From contig CAJUCN010000014.1 in assembly GCA_910585005.1 (NCBI GenBank), forward strand, positions 1 to 64,000: a stretch of 64,000 nt of DNA. Direction: 5' to 3'. The position numbers and the translations under genes were made by a program. Under the pieces are notes generated by a model. It worked only from the letters and a program-made list of their open reading frames with translations. It was not told where the DNA came from and made no database searches. This DNA comes from an uncultured Lachnospiraceae bacterium. Lineage in GTDB: Bacteria; Bacillota; Clostridia; Lachnospirales; Lachnospiraceae. The number at the start of each line of letters is the position of its first letter. The first letter of the stretch is position 1. Below are positions 43,653-52,208 of the stretch, piece after piece.

Positions 43653-45143
43653 ATGGGAAAACCAACAGGATTTATGGATTATAAAAGAGAAGTGTCCAGG
43701 GACGTACCGCCGAAGGAGAGGATCAAAAATTTTAAGGAATTTCATGAGCGCCTTCCCAGGGAACGGCAGCAGATGCAAGGGGCAAGGTGCATGGAGTGCG
43801 GTGTTCCCTTTTGCCAGTCAGGGATGACCATTGGCGGTATGACCAGTGGATGCCCGCTGCATAACCTGGTGCCGGAGTGGAATGATCTGGTGTATATGGG
43901 AAACTGGAAACAAGCGTACAACCGTCTTGTGAAGACCAATAGTTTTCCGGAGTTTACCGCAAGGGTGTGCCCGGCCCTTTGTGAGGCTGCCTGTACCTGT
44001 GGGCTGGTCGGGGAACCGGTATCTACCAGGGAAAATGAATATGCCATTATCGAATATGCTTATGAGCAGGGCTATGCAGCTCCCAGGCCACCTAAGGTGC
44101 GTACCGGAAAAAAGGTTGCGGTAGTGGGCAGTGGGCCTTCCGGCCTTGCGGTGGCGGATCAGTTAAATAAGCGGGGGCACAGCGTCACTGTTTATGAGCG
44201 TTCCGATAGGATTGGCGGGCTTTTGATGTACGGGATACCCAATATGAAGCTGGAAAAACAGATTGTGGACAGGAAGGTAAGGGTGATGGAAGCCGAGGGG
44301 GTGCGCTTTGTAACCGATGCGGATGTGGGAAAGGGGATAAAAGCCGATAAGCTGTTAAAGGAGTATGACCGGGTGGTGCTTGCCTGCGGCGCCTCCAACC
44401 CAAGGGATATCCATGTGCCGGGAAGGGATGCCAAAGGGATTTATTTTGCAGTGGATTTCCTGAAAGCAAATACCAAGAGCCTTTTGGACTCTGACTTTGC
44501 CGATGGGCAGTTTATCAGTACAAAGGATAAAAATGTGGTCATCATAGGCGGCGGGGATACCGGAAATGACTGTGTGGGAACCAGCGTCCGCCAGGGATGT
44601 AAGTCCGTAACCCAGATTGAGATGATGCCGAAAGCTCCGGATAAGCGGGCGGAAAACAATCCCTGGCCGGAGTGGCCCAAGGTCTGCAAGACCGATTACG
44701 GCCAGGAAGAAGCCATTGCGGTATTTGGCCATGACCCGAGGATTTATGAGTCCACGGTGAAGGAGTTTGTGAAGGATAAGAACGGCAACCTGAAGGCTGT
44801 GAAGACCGTAAAGCTTTCCTGGGAAAAGGATTTGGAAAGCGGAAAGATGAACCAGACGGAAATCCCTGGTTCAGAGCAGACACTGCCGGCTGAAATTGTG
44901 CTGATTGCCGCAGGGTTTTTAGGGAGCCAGAAGTATGTGACGGATGCTTTTCAGGTAAAGACCAACCAGCGAACCAACGTGGATACCGCCCCGGGGCAGT
45001 ATGAAACCAGCGCAAAAAATGTGTTTACCGCCGGGGATATGCATAGGGGGCAGTCGTTGGTGGTGTGGGCCATCCGGGAAGGCCGGGAAGCGGCAAGAGC
45101 GGTGGACGAAAGCCTGATGGGGTATACCAATTTGATGAGATAA
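43653..45143 (+). CDS. gltD: Glutamate synthase, small (beta) subunit
   Basis: A 496-residue FAD- and NADPH-binding subunit. N-terminal cysteine clusters CMECGVPFC and VCPALCEAACTCG hold two 4Fe-4S centres. FAD is bound by VAVVGSGPSGLAVA and NADPH by VVIIGGGDTGNDC. It supplies electrons to GltB. The start is ATG 43653 with ATGAGGAGAA upstream; the earlier open frame from 43584 lacks a ribosome site. Its stop lies 4 bp from the convergent DUF3892 gene, with no obvious terminator between. Confidence 0.97.
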   Translation: MGKPTGFMDYKREVSRDVPPKERIKNFKEFHERLPRERQQMQGARCMECGVPFCQSGMTIGGMTSGCPLHNLVPEWNDLVYMGNWKQAYNRLVKTNSFPEFTARVCPALCEAACTCGLVGEPVSTRENEYAIIEYAYEQGYAAPRPPKVRTGKKVAVVGSGPSGLAVADQLNKRGHSVTVYERSDRIGGLLMYGIPNMKLEKQIVDRKVRVMEAEGVRFVTDADVGKGIKADKLLKEYDRVVLACGASNPRDIHVPGRDAKGIYFAVDFLKANTKSLLDSDFADGQFISTKDKNVVIIGGGDTGNDCVGTSVRQGCKSVTQIEMMPKAPDKRAENNPWPEWPKVCKTDYGQEEAIAVFGHDPRIYESTVKEFVKDKNGNLKAVKTVKLSWEKDLESGKMNQTEIPGSEQTLPAEIVLIAAGFLGSQKYVTDAFQVKTNQRTNVDTAPGQYETSAKNVFTAGDMHRGQSLVVWAIREGREAARAVDESLMGYTNLMR

Positions 45144-45147
45144 AAGG

Positions 45148-45453
45148 TCATCCGGAGACGGTAGGAAGGCTTCCTAAGTTGTTGCTTTCCGAACCGTCAG
45201 GAATAGATTTCAGGTACTCTGTTTCGCCCCGGTGAGCCACACCGACACCTTTGATATCACCGTTTTTGGCCATTTGAACCCCTTCTGCCTTGCTGACCGT
45301 GGAATGATCAGAGAGCTGGTATCCGTCCACCTTTCCGCTGTGCCGGATGAGACCGACAATTTCCTTTGCGTCTGCTTTTGGTTTGGGGATCTCATCCAGC
45401 GTGTTTTTGGCCAAAGAGGCAGTCAGTTCGGTATCATTCCATTTCTTTTCCAT
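45148..45453 (-). CDS. DUF3892 family small protein
   Basis: A 101-residue protein. The C-terminal two thirds (EIVGLIRHSGKVDGYQLSD, then VSKAEGVQMAKNGDIKGVGV) fit the DUF3892 pattern, a small beta-alpha domain of unknown function. The sequence is well preserved and ends with a Gly/Ser/Asn-rich tail. The start is MEKKWNDTE at 45453, with GGAGGAC 5-10 nt upstream; the longer frame to 45531 would bury that site. Confidence 0.85.
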   Translation of the reverse strand: MEKKWNDTELTASLAKNTLDEIPKPKADAKEIVGLIRHSGKVDGYQLSDHSTVSKAEGVQMAKNGDIKGVGVAHRGETEYLKSIPDGSESNNLGSLPTVSG

Positions 45454-45546
45454 AAAGTCCTCCATTTTTAGTCTTTTATTTGAGTTATCATCTTTGGTAT
45501 AGTGTGGGCAGTTTGGCCGATAATCATGCACTTGTGTTTCAAAAAA

Positions 45547-46866
45547 TCAATTCTTACCAAATGATTTAAGTTTGATCATCCGATAACAACACAAATAAAA
45601 GAGTGCGATGCAAAAGAAAAACCAGCCGGAAGATGTAAGAAGGATATGGTTCATGGTATCCGGCAGGATAGAATTCAGCTTTGGGTTAAAAAAAAGGATA
45701 CCTGTCAAAATAACAGGAATTGCCATAAGCATGGGCAGGGATAAACCTATGTGGATCTGCATATTTCTTAGCGCCTGGATCTGACGGCGGTCCATGCCAA
45801 TGGAATAGAGCATAGAGAGATCTTTTGCGCTAAGTTTTTGTTCCATGATCTGCCGCAGGGAAAGGAGAAAAAAGTAAATCACAAGGAAGATGATGCACAG
45901 GCAGACCTGTGCAACCCCCATCCAGGTTTGGGTATCTTGGTCAAAAAGCCGGATTTTCGGCTGCAGGGTTAAAACACCTAAGAAGAACGACATATAGGAA
46001 AAAAGCAGGCATAAGCAAAAAACGGCGTTTATCAGTGGAGCCAACCGGATGTTTGCGGTGAGATGTGCGGTAAGGTACACACCCGATGCCGGAGGGAGTG
46101 TGCCGGGCCTCCTTTGGCGGAGGGAATGTAAAAATTCAAAAAGCCACTTATAAAACGCAAAGACGCCAGTCAATAAAGGAATAACGATGATGGATACCGG
46201 AATAACAAGGTATTCGTAAGGCAGGGAAACAATTTTTTGCAGCAAAATAACAAGGCAGGCCATGGTAAATACGAAAACGGTTCCCCAGCCTTTCCGGCTG
46301 GATGGGCGCCTTGGATTTACCTGGTTTTTTTCTTTTTCGTACATAAGTTCCCGGATTTGCAGGCTACAGACCCGCCGTTTTAAAAAACAAGCGCATAAAA
46401 CCTCTGCAAGGCAGAAATAGAGCAGACAGTAAAACGTACTTTGGGCAAAAAGGACAAAAGGCGGTTTGGATGGAAGGGAAAGCAGGCCGGATCCCAATAG
46501 CATGAATGCGGCGAATCCAAGGGTAGTCCCGGCCAGAAAACAAAAGATTCCAATCAGAAAAAATTCTGCCAGGAATAAAGTTGCCAGATGGTTCTTTTCC
46601 ATGCCTAAAAGGAGATAAGAAGCAAACTCCTTTGCTCTTTGTTTTAGCATAAAACGGTCAATATAACTGATTAGGATCATCTGGATCAGAGAGATCATGA
46701 CGGGAAGGGAAGCCGTCTGGAAACCGGAAGCCTTTCCTAAAATTGCAATGCATTGGGATAATTCCATTACCCCAAGCAGTACGGTAAGTGCGGCCATGTA
46801 TAGAAGGTAATCGGTAAAGGAGCGCTTTGCGTTCCGGAGGGACAATTTAAGATACATAAGGATCAC
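45547..46866 (-). CDS. FtsX-type ABC transporter permease
   Basis: A 439-residue membrane protein with about 10 predicted segments. The N-terminal pattern LKLSLRNAKRSFTDYLLYM is typical of BceB/YtsD-like permeases of peptide-antibiotic ABC systems. There is no large extracellular domain as in full BceB (about 640 residues), so it is a shorter variant. It overlaps the ATPase gene by 20 bp and is therefore coupled to it. Likely role: detoxification or sensing of cell-envelope-active compounds (inference from family). Confidence 0.85.
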   Translation of the reverse strand: MILMYLKLSLRNAKRSFTDYLLYMAALTVLLGVMELSQCIAILGKASGFQTASLPVMISLIQMILISYIDRFMLKQRAKEFASYLLLGMEKNHLATLFLAEFFLIGIFCFLAGTTLGFAAFMLLGSGLLSLPSKPPFVLFAQSTFYCLLYFCLAEVLCACFLKRRVCSLQIRELMYEKEKNQVNPRRPSSRKGWGTVFVFTMACLVILLQKIVSLPYEYLVIPVSIIVIPLLTGVFAFYKWLFEFLHSLRQRRPGTLPPASGVYLTAHLTANIRLAPLINAVFCLCLLFSYMSFFLGVLTLQPKIRLFDQDTQTWMGVAQVCLCIIFLVIYFFLLSLRQIMEQKLSAKDLSMLYSIGMDRRQIQALRNMQIHIGLSLPMLMAIPVILTGILFFNPKLNSILPDTMNHILLTSSGWFFFCIALFYLCCYRMIKLKSFGKN

Positions 46867-47944
46867 CTCCTTCGATTTGCGCCATTTTTTCCAGGATACC
46901 TGTAAAAAATGCCTGTTTGCTTTTTTCTCCCCGGATAAGGGAGGTTTCCATCTTTCCGTTTTTCATAAAAAGGATCTGGTCACAGTAACTTGCCGACAGG
47001 GCGTCGTGGGTGACCATCAGGATTGTTACGCCATAGTCTTTCCGAAGCATCAGGAAGGTATCGAGGAGCGCTCTGGCGGCATGGGAATCCAATGCCCCGG
47101 TAGGCTCGTCTGCGAGAATCAGGTCAGGGTTTGGGGCGATTGCCCGGGCGCAGGCACATCGCTGCTTTTGTCCGCCGGATATCTCGTAGGGGAATTTGTC
47201 CAAAACAGGCGTGATGCCAAGTTTCTTAGACAGATCCTGGATCGTTTCCGATATCTTGCAATGGGGCGCCGTATTTTTCAATGACAGAGCCAGCGCAATA
47301 TTTTCATAAACGGTTAAGGTGTCAAGGAGATTGTATTCCTGAAAGACAAAGCCCAGCCGTTCCCGGCGGAATTTTGCTTTATCTTTTTCCGGCAGGGCGC
47401 TGATGCACTGTCCACCTACCGATATTTCCCCGGAGGTGGGTGTGTCAATGGTTGCGATCAGGTTAAGCAGTGTTGTTTTGCCGGAACCGGAGGCGCCCAT
47501 GATACCTGTAAAGCTGCCGTAGGGGATTTGGAAACTGACATCGTTAACTGCCAAAACGGCATCCGGGCCGGTTTGGTAATTTTTTGAAACATGGCAGACC
47601 TTAAGCGCATTGCAGGCGGAAGGACTATCGTCCATAGTGTGGGCTTTTTCAGGAATTTTTTTGTCATATCCCAGATAGTTTTTGATCACTTCCATTAAAA
47701 TCTGGTCCGTTTTTTCTTTTAAATTTTCTTCTGGAATTTTTTCACCGGCAAACAATTCATTTAACGTAATGCCCAGTAGGCTGCATAAAGGGGGGAACAA
47801 GGATAAATCCGGCAAAGAACGCCCGTTTTCCCATTTGGATACGGCCTTATCCGTGACCCCCAGTTTTTTTGCTAATTGGCTTTGCGTCCATCCTTTTATT
47901 TTTCGCTGATCAGAAATAAAAACGCCGATCTTATTTTGGTCCAT
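46847..47944 (-). CDS. XRE helix-turn-helix fused to ABC ATPase
   Basis: A 365-residue two-domain protein. Residues 5-65 are a complete Cro/C1-type HTH (GVFISDQRKIKGWTQSQLAK, VTDKAVSKWENGRSLPDL). After a roughly 45-residue linker, residues 115-340 are an ABC ATPase of the lipoprotein/bacitracin-exporter type: Walker A GASGSGKTT (150-158), Q-loop FVFQEYNLL, signature ISGGQKQR (255-262), Walker B LILADEPTGALD and MVTHD. The permease overlaps downstream. The fusion could let the transporter ATPase regulate its own promoter in response to transport state. This is inference; each domain call is strong. Confidence 0.92.
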   Translation of the reverse strand: MDQNKIGVFISDQRKIKGWTQSQLAKKLGVTDKAVSKWENGRSLPDLSLFPPLCSLLGITLNELFAGEKIPEENLKEKTDQILMEVIKNYLGYDKKIPEKAHTMDDSPSACNALKVCHVSKNYQTGPDAVLAVNDVSFQIPYGSFTGIMGASGSGKTTLLNLIATIDTPTSGEISVGGQCISALPEKDKAKFRRERLGFVFQEYNLLDTLTVYENIALALSLKNTAPHCKISETIQDLSKKLGITPVLDKFPYEISGGQKQRCACARAIAPNPDLILADEPTGALDSHAARALLDTFLMLRKDYGVTILMVTHDALSASYCDQILFMKNGKMETSLIRGEKSKQAFFTGILEKMAQIEGGDPYVS

Positions 47945-48160
47945 ATCTCATCCTCCGGTAGCAGGTTTTTGCAGGAAAAGTTTAGAATCGGTATGCCTGC
48001 ATGTGCCTATTATACAAAAAACGGGACAGATTGGGTATCTACCGATGGTAGAATGCAGGCGGGACGGCCTGCTGGCCGGTTCGGGGAAAATTTGTTCCAA
48101 AAAGTGCAGGGAATAATCTCAATGTCTTGTATCAGGACGTTCCTTGGAAAGCTGATGATA

Positions 48161-48979
48161 TCACTTCACAGTGGGAGAAAGTAATACGCCCTGCCCATTC
48201 CCTAATTTCCCTCCGTTTAATAAATGCTGTTTCATTTTTTTCTGTAGGGCAGTGTTCTCAGGCAGATTTTCAAGTGGAAGATTTTTGGTTTTAAATACCC
48301 ATTGGATATATTCTGTGTCCGAATAATCAAGTTCCTGAATCAAAAATCTGTGCTGAAAGGCAATAATATTAGAATCTGGCGGCAGCAGGTTTTCCAGTTC
48401 CGGTGCAAGAAGCCAAGACCAGCACACATAATCCTTTCCGTCATATTCAGGGAAATATTTTGCAAAAAAAGCCCTTGCCTTTTCCAGAGATCTGTCACAT
48501 CGCTGAGGAGTAAAAACAGAATCGGAAGGGATATGGATGCTGATGGCAGGTTCCTGTCCTTCTTTTACCATTTCATATTCTAATTCCCCAATCCGGAATA
48601 AGATCCCGCTGATCTGCCGCACGGCCCACCATTCCCGGTCAAAAGCGTACTGGCCGGTTATTTGCCTGCATTCTTCTATAAATCTGGTAAAACAGCGCAT
48701 GGTATCAAAATAGATGGTTTCGATGATTCCCTTTTTCTGGTACCATTGGTATTGTTGTACGGCACAGGTTAACATACAGGTCAACATTTTAATTTTTTTT
48801 GGATCTGCTCCTAATAAGGGTTCCAATTCCTTCCGGGTTTGTGATTCTGTTTCCATGTTTTTCAATCCGCCAATAAAAGGCAGTATTTCGTGAAAACGGG
48901 AAGTTTGGGAGTATTCGATTACTTCTTTTTGAATTTCGTCTTGTAACTGTATCCTGTTGCATAATGTAATTAGATTCAT
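48161..48979 (-). CDS. GNAT-like acyltransferase-domain protein
   Basis: A 272-residue protein resembling the NAT_N/GNAT_C two-domain 'acyltransferase domain-containing' family. The C-terminal half has ISIHIPSDSVFTPQRCDRSL, YFPEYDGKDYVCWSWLLAPE and FQHRFLIQELDY, which are recurrent in that family. Substrate and function are unknown. The start is MNLITLCNR at 48979, with AAAGGA about 7 nt upstream; the longer frame to 48994 is rejected for that reason. Confidence 0.75.
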   Translation of the reverse strand: MNLITLCNRIQLQDEIQKEVIEYSQTSRFHEILPFIGGLKNMETESQTRKELEPLLGADPKKIKMLTCMLTCAVQQYQWYQKKGIIETIYFDTMRCFTRFIEECRQITGQYAFDREWWAVRQISGILFRIGELEYEMVKEGQEPAISIHIPSDSVFTPQRCDRSLEKARAFFAKYFPEYDGKDYVCWSWLLAPELENLLPPDSNIIAFQHRFLIQELDYSDTEYIQWVFKTKNLPLENLPENTALQKKMKQHLLNGGKLGNGQGVLLSPTVK

Positions 48980-49162
48980 AAGATATCCTTTCAAAAGTAT
49001 TTTAGTTACGCTGATATAGACCTATTTTACCAAAGATACCTTCAGGGAACAAGATAGACACGAAGTCGTATCAGGAAACTGTCAACAATAACTGGAATGC
49101 AGATTTCAGGTTTGCTATAATCAGAGTGTGGAAAGAAGATACAGGAAAGGATATGGGGGTAA

Positions 49163-50314
49163 ATGGGAGAGAAAATGAGAGACAGGTCAGTGGACTTTTT
49201 ATTAAAACATGCCGGTCCGGTCATTCAATACCGCTTACGGAAGGAGATTTTCAATCAGATATCACCGGATGAATCAAACAAGTTTTTATGCCAAATAGCT
49301 GAATTGCCAAATTTTAAATTGCTGCAAGGCTATGTAAAGCCCAGCGGATATATAGGAAGCGGTATGCATAGCTGGGATCATTGGAGAGGGCAGGTATTGC
49401 ATGAGACGCCGTTACAGGACGGGGAGGCGGCGGCACGTCTGCTTTCCTATTATGCCATTCCAAAGGATCATCCGTTGGTTCAAAATTTTGTGAAAGCTAT
49501 GCGGGATGAGGAGACGCTGCGGAAAGAATTTTCTTATATCCCTCCGGAGATTGTCCGGTTTGAAAACAGATATTTGGGCTTACATAATGGAAATGGCCTT
49601 ATGGCGCTGCTCTACACCATGCAGGCAATGCTGGGGTATGGGGATGACTTTGAGGATCTGCTTGCCTACCAGGATGTGGCGCTAAAAGGTTTTGAAAGGG
49701 TACTGGATCTATCTTCTTTGGAGGAAATAGTAAAAAGAAGGAAGGGAACAGAAGGAAAATACAAATACCCTTATATAGAAGCGGACGAATATTTCCCGGA
49801 CACATATACCTTGGAGTTTTTGGCATATACAAAGAGCTGGAGGACCAGGGAAAATGTTCAGATGCTTGCGGATTCCCTGAATCATATCCAAAAGATCATG
49901 AAACCGGAAAACGTGATGCATGTAAAGATAAAAAACAGGTATTATGCCCCTTGTTTTGCATTTGCGACTCCCTTAAAGATATTCAGCCCCGATTTGATCG
50001 ATACGATCGTGTACCGAAGGGTCATAACGGAAATAGCTATGTGCGGTGTGGGAGAGAGGGCGGAGGTCGTGAAAAAATCCGTGTCCAATGTGAGGACGGC
50101 AATCAACGAAGAGGGCATATTGAAAATGAATTTTAACCAAAAGTATAACAAGCGGTACTCCCCTGAAAATATTACTTATCCTGTCCCTTATGTGGATGTG
50201 CGCCTGGAAGAGAAGGATAAAAAAGGATGCGGGCTGGACTGTGATTTGACGTTTTGGGCAGTCCAATTGCTGCATCTGGTTGAAAAGACACCATTTGATC
50301 AGGCTGCTTTTTAG
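49163..50314 (+). CDS. Unrecognised 383-aa protein
   Basis: A soluble protein without signal peptide or membrane segment. Repeated helical stretches with HSWDHWRGQVLHET, LLSYYAIPKDHP and FWAVQLLHLVEK suggest an alpha-helical toroid, as in prenyltransferase/terpenoid-cyclase-like folds, but I cannot name a family. The C-terminus has one GCGLDCDLTFW motif with two Cys. ATG 49163 is preceded by GGATATGGGGGTAA. It is probably monocistronic; TATAAT near 49115 may be its -10. Confidence 0.8.
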   Translation: MGEKMRDRSVDFLLKHAGPVIQYRLRKEIFNQISPDESNKFLCQIAELPNFKLLQGYVKPSGYIGSGMHSWDHWRGQVLHETPLQDGEAAARLLSYYAIPKDHPLVQNFVKAMRDEETLRKEFSYIPPEIVRFENRYLGLHNGNGLMALLYTMQAMLGYGDDFEDLLAYQDVALKGFERVLDLSSLEEIVKRRKGTEGKYKYPYIEADEYFPDTYTLEFLAYTKSWRTRENVQMLADSLNHIQKIMKPENVMHVKIKNRYYAPCFAFATPLKIFSPDLIDTIVYRRVITEIAMCGVGERAEVVKKSVSNVRTAINEEGILKMNFNQKYNKRYSPENITYPVPYVDVRLEEKDKKGCGLDCDLTFWAVQLLHLVEKTPFDQAAF

Positions 50315-50380
50315 AAGCGAAAAGGCGCCGGGCTTTTTAATCCATGTCATCAATTCATTGTGGATTATCATACATAACCA

Positions 50381-50409
50381 TTGACATTCCTGCCAGATCA
50401 TTTTATAAT
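50381..50409 (+). promoter_or_regulatory. Promoter of the thiamine gene
   Basis: TTGACA (50381-50386), 17 bp spacer, TATAAT (50404-50409); both hexamers are consensus. The TPP riboswitch follows. Confidence 0.9.
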
Positions 50410-50439
50410 TTTTTTAATTTAATAGAGTCTGATACATGT

Positions 50440-50518
50440 TTGCGAGGGAACTGAACAAGTTGAAAAAGGTAAGACCTGACCTCTGGACCTGTCGGCTAAT
50501 ACCGGCGTAGGGAAGCAA
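50440..50518 (+). promoter_or_regulatory. TPP riboswitch (THI element)
   Basis: The 3' half GACCTGTCGGCTAATACCGGCGTAGGGAAG (50487-50515, read in parts: GACCTG, CTAATACC, GCGTAGGGAAG) is the conserved TPP signature. GAGG (50443-50446) pairs with CCTC (about 50479-50482), and AACT/AGTT forms the pyrimidine-sensor arm, but the usual CTGAGA is GTTGAAA here. The downstream gene makes thiamine phosphate, which supports the call. The terminator overlaps the 3' end, so TPP binding should turn the gene off. Confidence 0.85.
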
Positions 50519-50534
50519 TTTCTTACGCCGTTTT
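50503..50534 (+). terminator. TPP riboswitch terminator
   Basis: CGGCGTA (50503-50509) pairs with TACGCCG (50524-50530), with extra AAG/CTT pairing inside, followed by TTTTG. Its 5' arm is the conserved GCGTA of the aptamer, so the two are coupled structurally. Confidence 0.75.
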
Positions 50535-50628
50535 GCGCCCAAAAGGGATAAAGACATGGCGTATGAAAGAGCTTTTGCTAACGCGAAGGCTCTATTTTTA
50601 TTTTGAACAAAAAAGGAGAAAATGCGCT

Positions 50629-52092
50629 ATGAAAAAAGTTTTAAGTATTGCAGGTTCTGATTGCAGCGGAGGGGCAGGGGTACAGGCGGATTTGAAAACC
50701 TGTTCCGCTCACGGGGTTTTTGGGATGAGCGTCATTGTTTCGGTGGTGGCCGAAAATACCAGCCGCGTCATTGATTTTGAGAATGTTTCCCCGGAAATGA
50801 TTGGGAAGCAGATGGATGCTGTCTTCGAGGATATTGAGGTGGATGCTGTGAAGATCGGTATGCTCCCTGACCCTAAATGCATGGAAATTGTTGCAAAAAA
50901 AATCAGGCAGTATGGCCCCCGTTATGTAGTGACCGATCCGGTCATGTATGCAAAGAACGGCTGCCCATTGATGGAAACGACAGCCATTGATGCCCTGATC
51001 CAAAGGATCCTGCCACTGGCGGATGTGCTTACGCCCAATATCCCGGAAGCGGAAAAAATTGCTGATATGAAAATCACATCTGTAAAGGAAATGGAAGAAG
51101 CAGCCAGAAAGATCCAGGCATTAGGGTGTGGGGCAGTGGTGGTAAAGGGCGGTCATGCCGTAGGCTCTGCCTTAGATGTTTTGTTTGACGGAAGGAATCT
51201 GTATCATTTTGATGCCCCCCGGATCGCTACATCCAACACCCACGGGACAGGCTGTACGTTTTCCTCCGCGATAGCATCCCATCTTGCTTTAGGCGTTCCG
51301 TTAAAGGAGGCAGTGGGGCTGGCAAAAGAGTATGTGTCTATGGCGATTGCCCATTCGCTGTCCATAGGGAAGGGACACGGGCCGACACATCATTTTTATG
51401 ATTTGTACAGGCATGGGTTGGGCAGTTTGGGAAAAGGATCTTCTTTCGGGGAGGGCTGCGGCATTGACTATTCGCTGTATCTGGTCACGGACCGTACGCG
51501 GATGGGCGCGGAAACTTTGCAGGAAGCGGTGGAGCAGGCAGTTTTAGGCGGCGTTACCATGGTACAGCTCCGTGAAAAGGATGCTGAGGCAGTGGCCTTT
51601 TACCAGTTGGCCGTGGAAGTCAAAAAGGTCACAGAGGGGTATGGGATTCCTCTGATCATCAATGACAGAATCGACATAGCAATGGCAGTGGATGCAGCCG
51701 GAGTCCATGTGGGGCAAACGGATCTCCCTGTTAACGTGGCGAGAAAGATACTTGGGAAGGATAAGCTTTTGGGAGTATCCGTCTCCTCTTTGGAGGAAGC
51801 GGTAAAGGCGGAAACTGACGGGGCGGATTATCTGGGAGTGGGAGCCATGCTCCCGACAAAGACGAAAGAAGATGCGGCAGTTGTTTCCCTGGACGAATTA
51901 AGACGGATCCGGAAGGCCGTCCATATCCCGGTGGTGGCGATTGGCGGGATCAGGAAGGAAAATGCGGCCCTGTTTTGGAATTGCGGTGTGGATGGCCTTG
52001 CAGTGGTATCGGCAGTGATTGCACAAAAGGATATCCGGCAGGCAGCATTAGAGTTGAAACAGACTGCGCTCTTTGGCAGGGAGGATCAGTAA
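50629..52092 (+). CDS. thiDE: ThiD-ThiE fusion: HMP-P kinase / thiamine-phosphate synthase
   Basis: A 487-residue bifunctional enzyme. Residues 1-265 are ThiD: IAGSDCSGGAGVQADLKT binds the pyrimidine and ATP, and NTHGTGCTFSSAIASHL forms the anion hole. Residues about 283-487 are ThiE: DYSLYLVTDRT, VQLREKDAEA, IINDRIDIAMAVDAAGVHVGQ read in parts, and VVAIGGI. It phosphorylates HMP-P to HMP-PP, then couples it to thiazole phosphate. The start is ATG 50629 with AAAAGGAGAA upstream; the open frame reaching to 50533 is not coding. It is controlled by the TPP riboswitch. Confidence 0.95.
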   Translation: MKKVLSIAGSDCSGGAGVQADLKTCSAHGVFGMSVIVSVVAENTSRVIDFENVSPEMIGKQMDAVFEDIEVDAVKIGMLPDPKCMEIVAKKIRQYGPRYVVTDPVMYAKNGCPLMETTAIDALIQRILPLADVLTPNIPEAEKIADMKITSVKEMEEAARKIQALGCGAVVVKGGHAVGSALDVLFDGRNLYHFDAPRIATSNTHGTGCTFSSAIASHLALGVPLKEAVGLAKEYVSMAIAHSLSIGKGHGPTHHFYDLYRHGLGSLGKGSSFGEGCGIDYSLYLVTDRTRMGAETLQEAVEQAVLGGVTMVQLREKDAEAVAFYQLAVEVKKVTEGYGIPLIINDRIDIAMAVDAAGVHVGQTDLPVNVARKILGKDKLLGVSVSSLEEAVKAETDGADYLGVGAMLPTKTKEDAAVVSLDELRRIRKAVHIPVVAIGGIRKENAALFWNCGVDGLAVVSAVIAQKDIRQAALELKQTALFGREDQ

Positions 52093-52127
52093 ATCTTTTT
52101 CTTTTTTTGATAGAATAGTTTGAGGTC

Positions 52128-52208
52128 ATGGATTATACTGATATCAGGTTATTTTGTAACCGGATGGAAAAGCTTGATGAAAACCGGATTTTGGAGGTTA
52201 TGTTGTAA
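52128..52208 (+). CDS. Possible 26-aa ORF coupled to rarA
   Basis: ATG 52128 opens 26 codons ending TAA at 52206-52208, immediately before the rarA ATG (52209). The GGAGG that would start rarA lies inside its last codons. Upstream it has only GAGGTC as ribosome site. It could be a coupling leader or chance. Confidence 0.3.
   Translation: MDYTDIRLFCNRMEKLDENRILEVML

Noticed and set aside
47876..48184. Plus-strand open frame between the XRE-ABC gene and the GNAT-like gene
   Set aside because: It overlaps the start of the XRE-ABC gene on the other strand and lacks a ribosome site. A short stretch near 48113-48175 looks protein-like in another frame but is too short to name.
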